Part shown: one piece after another, positions 12,662 through 15,820 of the stretch
Position numbering within the stretch: position 1 is the stretch's first letter
Layout of the letters: every line of letters begins with the position of its first letter
From: Deltaproteobacteria bacterium
GTDB lineage: Bacteria > Myxococcota > Polyangia > Haliangiales > Haliangiaceae
Assembly (NCBI GenBank): GCA_018262455.1
Contig: JAGSPR010000114.1
Location: forward strand, 1 to 15,820
Length of the DNA stretch: 15,820 bases
Direction: 5' to 3'
Notes under the pieces: generated by a model
Told to the model about the DNA's origin: nothing
Database searches by the model: none
Seen by the model: the letters and a program-made list of their open reading frames with translations, nothing else
Position numbers and translations under genes: made by a program

Positions 12662-14659
12662 ATGAGACCTGGTTCGCCGCGGTGGCTGAAGGTGGTGTTC
12701 GTCGCGACGGCGCTGGTGTTCACGGCGGTCGCCGTCTACGTCTATGGGTTGCGATTCTTCGACTGGCTCGAATCGGACGCGACGGTGCCGGTGCTACTCG
12801 GGGCCAAGTCGTTGCACGCGACGTCGCCGCTCGGTGACGACTGGTACTACGCCAACGGCGATCTCTGGGTCGTGACCCCGCATTTGCTCGCGGTCCTTCC
12901 CGTCGCGATCCTCGGCGTCGGACCGGCTGCTCTGCTCGTCTCCACGGTCGTTGGATTCGCGCTGGAGCTGGTCGTGCTCGTCAAAGTCTACCTCCGGCAC
13001 AGCGGCGAGACCTGGATCGCGCTGCTCGCGACGATGGTCACGTTCATGGCGTGGTCGAATGCGCACGTCGCCTACGCCTACGTTCAGCTCGCGTACGGGT
13101 TTGCGACCTGTGTCTACCTGCTGTCGTTTCATCTGTTCGCGACGCTCACGCACGACACGAACGCTCGACCGTGGCGGTTTGCGGTCGCCGGTCTGGTGGT
13201 TGCGGCGATCGCGGTCAATAACCCGACCCGCGCGCTCGTCTACCTGTTCGCACCCATCCTCGTCGGATGTGCGTGGCCCTGGCGGCCGTTCGCCATTCGC
13301 CGTCGCCTCGTACTTTCGGCGACGGCGTTCGCGGGGTGGGGGGTCGGGTTCGCCATCTACACGTGGTGGCTCGCACCGGTCGTCGCCTGGTCGGTCCCGC
13401 GCGGCCACGCTGGGTTCGTGCTCGTTGGACTGAAGCAGATCGAGGCGAACGTCGCGATGCTTGGGCGTGGGCTCGTGATCCTGTGCGCCGCCGGTGGCAG
13501 GTCGGGTCTGTGGGCGATCCCCGGTGCGCTGCTCCTCGCGGGCGCACTCGCACTTGTGATCCGCGAGGCCCTCTCTCGCGCGTTGACCTCGGTCCGGTGG
13601 CTGAGCCTCGTCGTGCTCGCGCAGCTCGCGCTCGTCCTCGTGCCTCTGTTGCTCGGTAACCTGCTCGATGGTCCCGAGGCCACGCGATACGTGATCCCGA
13701 GCATGCTCACGGTGGTCGGACTCGCGGTCCTCATCGCGGTCCGGACGTTGGGCGAGGCCGTAGGCGCGTGGCGGCGCTGTCTCGCCACTGGCTGGCTCGC
13801 CGTGATCCCGGTGGCGGCGCTGGTGGCGGCCACCGATACGCGCCCGCCGGCTCCCGTGCGTGGGGTCTGGCCCGATGCGGCCGAGCTTCAGGAGGTCGCC
13901 GACGAGCTGGTGCGGCGCGGCCTCACCCATGGCTTCGCGGACAATCTCTCGGCGAATCTGTTGACGTTGGACTCGGGCGGCGCGGCGTTGACGTGCCGGA
14001 TCACGCTCAACGACATCCTCATGCCGCAGCGGTGGCTCGCGGACACCTCGTGCTACACGGCGTCCGCGCTCCCCGATCGGTTCTATGTCGTCGCATATCA
14101 GGACGACCGCGAGCGGACCGCGATCCGTACGACGCTGCCGAACGAGCTCGAGCGGTTTCACGTCGGCGATACCTACGAGATCCACGTGTTTCGCACCGAG
14201 GGCACCTCGCTGGCCTGGCTCGACCTTCCGATCCGTGATCGCGAGCTCGCCTCGTTCCCGATCCGGATCCCGGCGACCCACCTCCAGCTCCGGCGCGGAG
14301 ACGTCGCACTCGAGGCGGGCCAGATCGTCGCGACGGGGAAGCAAGGCATCGTGGTCTACGGTCCGTACATCGATCTTCCGAAGGGCGACTACATCGCGAC
14401 CTGGATCGGCAGCGGCATCGAGTCCGCCGGCCAGCTCGCGTTTCGTATCACCGGTGTTCCGCGCGGACGTGTCTTGCAGAAGCTCGCGCCGGAGATCCTG
14501 CTCGAGGCGCACGCCATTCCGCGTGCTCGCTCCGAGCTGGTCCGGTTCACGTTCACCGCCAGGCGACCGGTCACTGGCGTCGAGGTCACGGTCGAGAGCT
14601 ACGGTGGCGCACGCGTCTCGCTTCACGAGCTCGTGATCGAACGCTCACCGACGCGCTGA
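12662..14659 (+). CDS. Large polytopic membrane protein, GT-C glycosyltransferase-like, with beta-rich C-terminal domain
   Basis: 665 residues from the ATG at 12662; a GTG at 12641, two bases after the glycosyltransferase stop, is an alternative. A first helix (about 9-30) precedes an extracytoplasmic loop with acidic residues D39, D59 and D60 (LESDATVPV, then SPLGDDWYYANGDLW at 55-69). Many hydrophobic segments follow to about residue 390. The last 270 residues or so are soluble and beta-rich, including GIVVYGPYIDLPKGDY (562-577), a jelly-roll-like pattern often seen in carbohydrate-related domains. The arrangement fits a GT-C enzyme that takes a sugar from the polyprenyl-phosphate donor made by the preceding gene. 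I cannot name the family or prove catalysis; D39 or D59/D60 are candidate catalytic residues. It could instead be an accessory or channel protein. The gap to the flippase-like gene is 45 bases. Confidence 0.85.
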   Translation: MRPGSPRWLKVVFVATALVFTAVAVYVYGLRFFDWLESDATVPVLLGAKSLHATSPLGDDWYYANGDLWVVTPHLLAVLPVAILGVGPAALLVSTVVGFALELVVLVKVYLRHSGETWIALLATMVTFMAWSNAHVAYAYVQLAYGFATCVYLLSFHLFATLTHDTNARPWRFAVAGLVVAAIAVNNPTRALVYLFAPILVGCAWPWRPFAIRRRLVLSATAFAGWGVGFAIYTWWLAPVVAWSVPRGHAGFVLVGLKQIEANVAMLGRGLVILCAAGGRSGLWAIPGALLLAGALALVIREALSRALTSVRWLSLVVLAQLALVLVPLLLGNLLDGPEATRYVIPSMLTVVGLAVLIAVRTLGEAVGAWRRCLATGWLAVIPVAALVAATDTRPPAPVRGVWPDAAELQEVADELVRRGLTHGFADNLSANLLTLDSGGAALTCRITLNDILMPQRWLADTSCYTASALPDRFYVVAYQDDRERTAIRTTLPNELERFHVGDTYEIHVFRTEGTSLAWLDLPIRDRELASFPIRIPATHLQLRRGDVALEAGQIVATGKQGIVVYGPYIDLPKGDYIATWIGSGIESAGQLAFRITGVPRGRVLQKLAPEILLEAHAIPRARSELVRFTFTARRPVTGVEVTVESYGGARVSLHELVIERSPTR

Positions 14660-14704
14660 TCGTCCTGCTATGGTCTCGCCTCCCATGGCCCCGGCGCACA
14701 CGCG

Positions 14705-15709
14705 ATGAGCCGACGGCACGTCAGCGTGCTCGTGAGGATGATCATCGCCGCGCTGCTGCTCGGGTGGTTGGTCCGATCGGGCTCGCTCGACTTCGGCGCG
14801 CTCGCGCTCTTCTTCGAGCACCCCGCGCTGCTGGTCGCGAACCTCGCGGTGTTCGTGGGGACGTACCTGATCGCCGCGGTCCGCTGGCGGCTCCTCCTCC
14901 GGATCGCCGGCGTCGAGCTGTCGTTCCGGCGTGCCGTCCATCTCACCTTCACCGGCGCGTTCCTCAACGTCGTCGCGCCCGGCGGCGTCGGAGGCGATAT
15001 CGTGAAGGCGATCTACGTCGCCCGTGACCAGGCGCCCGCGCGACGGCCGAGCGTGTATCTGATCGCGCTGCTCGATCGGCTGCTCGCGATGGCCGGGCTG
15101 GTCGCGGTCGCCGTCGTGCTGAACATCGGCGTGCGTGCGGTCTCGGGAGACTCACGGCTCGGCGAGCCGACGACCGCGATCGCGCTCCTCGCAGTCGTGA
15201 CGCTGGTGCTTCCGGTCGTCGGGCTGGTGCTCGTCCGCCGCTTCGCGAAGCGTGACGAAGGACCGACCGAGGGCGCGTCCCGCTTCGCGAAGCTACGCGG
15301 TCGGCTCGTCGCGGCGGCGCATCTCGTTTCGGAGAGACCGGGAGCGCTGCTGCTCAGCCTGGGCCTCTCCATCGCGATCCATGTCTGCGGCATCGTCTGG
15401 TTCTCTGCCGTCGCGAGCGCGGTGCTCGATCAAGACGTCTCGATCGCGCGGATGGCCATCGTCTATCCGCTCGGGATGTTGAGCGTGCTTCTGCCCATCT
15501 CATATGCAGGGTTCGGAGTCGGGCACATCGCGTTCAAGCAGCTGTTCGCCATGGTCGGGCTCAGCGGCGGAGCGAACGTGCTCAACGTGTATCTGATCGG
15601 CCAGATCGTGCCGTGCCTGTTCGGTGTGATTCCGTACCTGCTGCTGAAGCGCGAGGCCGTTGCACCGAGCGAAGCCGAGCTCCAGACCGAGACGATCGCG
15701 GAGCGTTAG
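14705..15709 (+). CDS. Flippase-like integral membrane protein (YbhN/AglD, LPG synthase TM family)
   Basis: 334 residues. It belongs to the membrane domain family shared by lysylphosphatidylglycerol synthase, YbhN and archaeal AglD. Visible hallmarks are a first helix (about 10-24), AAVRWRLLLR (57-66), FLNVVAPGGVGGDIVKAIY (86-104), LLDRLLAMAGL (122-132) and PISYAGFGVGH (264-274). Seven or eight membrane helices can be counted. No C-terminal aminoacyltransferase domain is present, so it is not a full MprF. Members are proposed to move lipid-linked sugars or lipids across the membrane, and as the third gene after a polyprenyl-phosphate glycosyltransferase and a GT-C-like protein it fits lipid-sugar flipping. 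Substrate is inferred. No clear ribosome-binding site precedes the ATG. The stop overlaps that of the convergent gene at the window edge. Confidence 0.9.
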   Translation: MSRRHVSVLVRMIIAALLLGWLVRSGSLDFGALALFFEHPALLVANLAVFVGTYLIAAVRWRLLLRIAGVELSFRRAVHLTFTGAFLNVVAPGGVGGDIVKAIYVARDQAPARRPSVYLIALLDRLLAMAGLVAVAVVLNIGVRAVSGDSRLGEPTTAIALLAVVTLVLPVVGLVLVRRFAKRDEGPTEGASRFAKLRGRLVAAAHLVSERPGALLLSLGLSIAIHVCGIVWFSAVASAVLDQDVSIARMAIVYPLGMLSVLLPISYAGFGVGHIAFKQLFAMVGLSGGANVLNVYLIGQIVPCLFGVIPYLLLKREAVAPSEAELQTETIAER

Positions 15710-15820
15710 GGCAGAGCCGGCTTCGTGGCCTCGACGTAGAACCCGGAGGAGATCACGTGCGCGGCGGGATGATGGATCAGGATCGCGTCGAGGTACTTGA
15801 GCGGGGACAGCGTCCACATG
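15706..15820 (-). CDS. C-terminal end of a gene cut by the window edge, possibly a methyltransferase
   Basis: On the minus strand the frame runs from the window edge to a TAA at 15706-15708 and reads as a convincing protein end (SPLKYLDAILIHHP, then AAHVISSGFYVEATKP). Codon third positions are mostly G or C. The pattern of hydrophobic strand, aromatic turn and final YVEATKP resembles C-termini of class I SAM methyltransferases, but that is an impression and the informative part lies outside the window. Its stop overlaps the flippase-like gene stop (TTAG, 15706-15709). An ATG at 15819 is in frame but is almost certainly internal. Confidence 0.65.
   Translation of the reverse strand, partial: MWTLSPLKYLDAILIHHPAAHVISSGFYVEATKPALP

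Noticed and set aside
12794..14626. A 610-residue minus-strand open frame
   Set aside because: Antisense shadow of the large membrane protein, with an arginine/glutamate-rich meaningless composition.
14705..15709. Flippase-like protein as MprF (lysyl-phosphatidylglycerol synthase)
   Set aside because: The C-terminal aminoacyltransferase domain is absent at 334 residues, leaving only the membrane domain.

Overview
The window is very GC-rich and densely packed. It looks like a chromosomal piece from a high-GC Gram-negative bacterium. A myxobacterium-like (deltaproteobacterial) host fits the GC-rich codon use, the short lipoprotein signal on a PQQ-type sugar dehydrogenase and the mix of glycan and specialised-metabolism genes. 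That host assignment is an inference; no rRNA or other marker gene is present.

Left part (1-4312): a gene tail cut by the window edge, then a minus-strand pair made of an FkbM-type methyltransferase and a large GT-C-like membrane protein, then a plus-strand lipoprotein of the glucose/sorbosone dehydrogenase family.

Centre (4315-11462): nine minus-strand genes that overlap by 1-4 bases or are 5-7 bases apart, so almost certainly one operon. In transcription order they are: a stand-alone NRPS-type adenylation enzyme (DltA-like, with a possible zinc-ribbon N-terminal extension), a two-part GNAT protein, a carrier protein, a KASIII-type ketosynthase, a second carrier protein, a short-chain reductase, an AAC(3)-fold N-acyltransferase, a WecD-like GNAT and a 2-oxoglutarate/Fe(II) oxygenase. 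Together they look like a small pathway that activates an acid, loads it on a carrier protein, extends and reduces an acyl chain, and transfers acyl groups to amines. The WecD-like member and the neighbouring glycan genes suggest that the acceptor is an amino sugar of a surface or secreted glycan. A free small molecule remains possible. No aminotransferase or nucleotide-sugar enzyme is in the window, so the acceptor must be made elsewhere.

Right part (11596-15709): a divergent plus-strand set starting 134 bases away from the operon. It holds a GtrB/DPM1-like polyprenyl-phosphate glycosyltransferase, a 665-residue polytopic membrane protein with a large beta-rich C-terminal part (GT-C-like) and a YbhN/AglD-type flippase-like protein. 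These are typical parts of lipid-linked sugar transfer across the inner membrane. The last 115 bases hold the C-terminal end of a minus-strand gene.

All three convergent junctions (366-369, 4310-4317, 15706-15709) are overlapping or nearly so, leaving no room for ordinary terminators. No intergenic stretch reaches 300 bases. I saw no tRNA, rRNA, CRISPR array, insertion sequence or attachment site.
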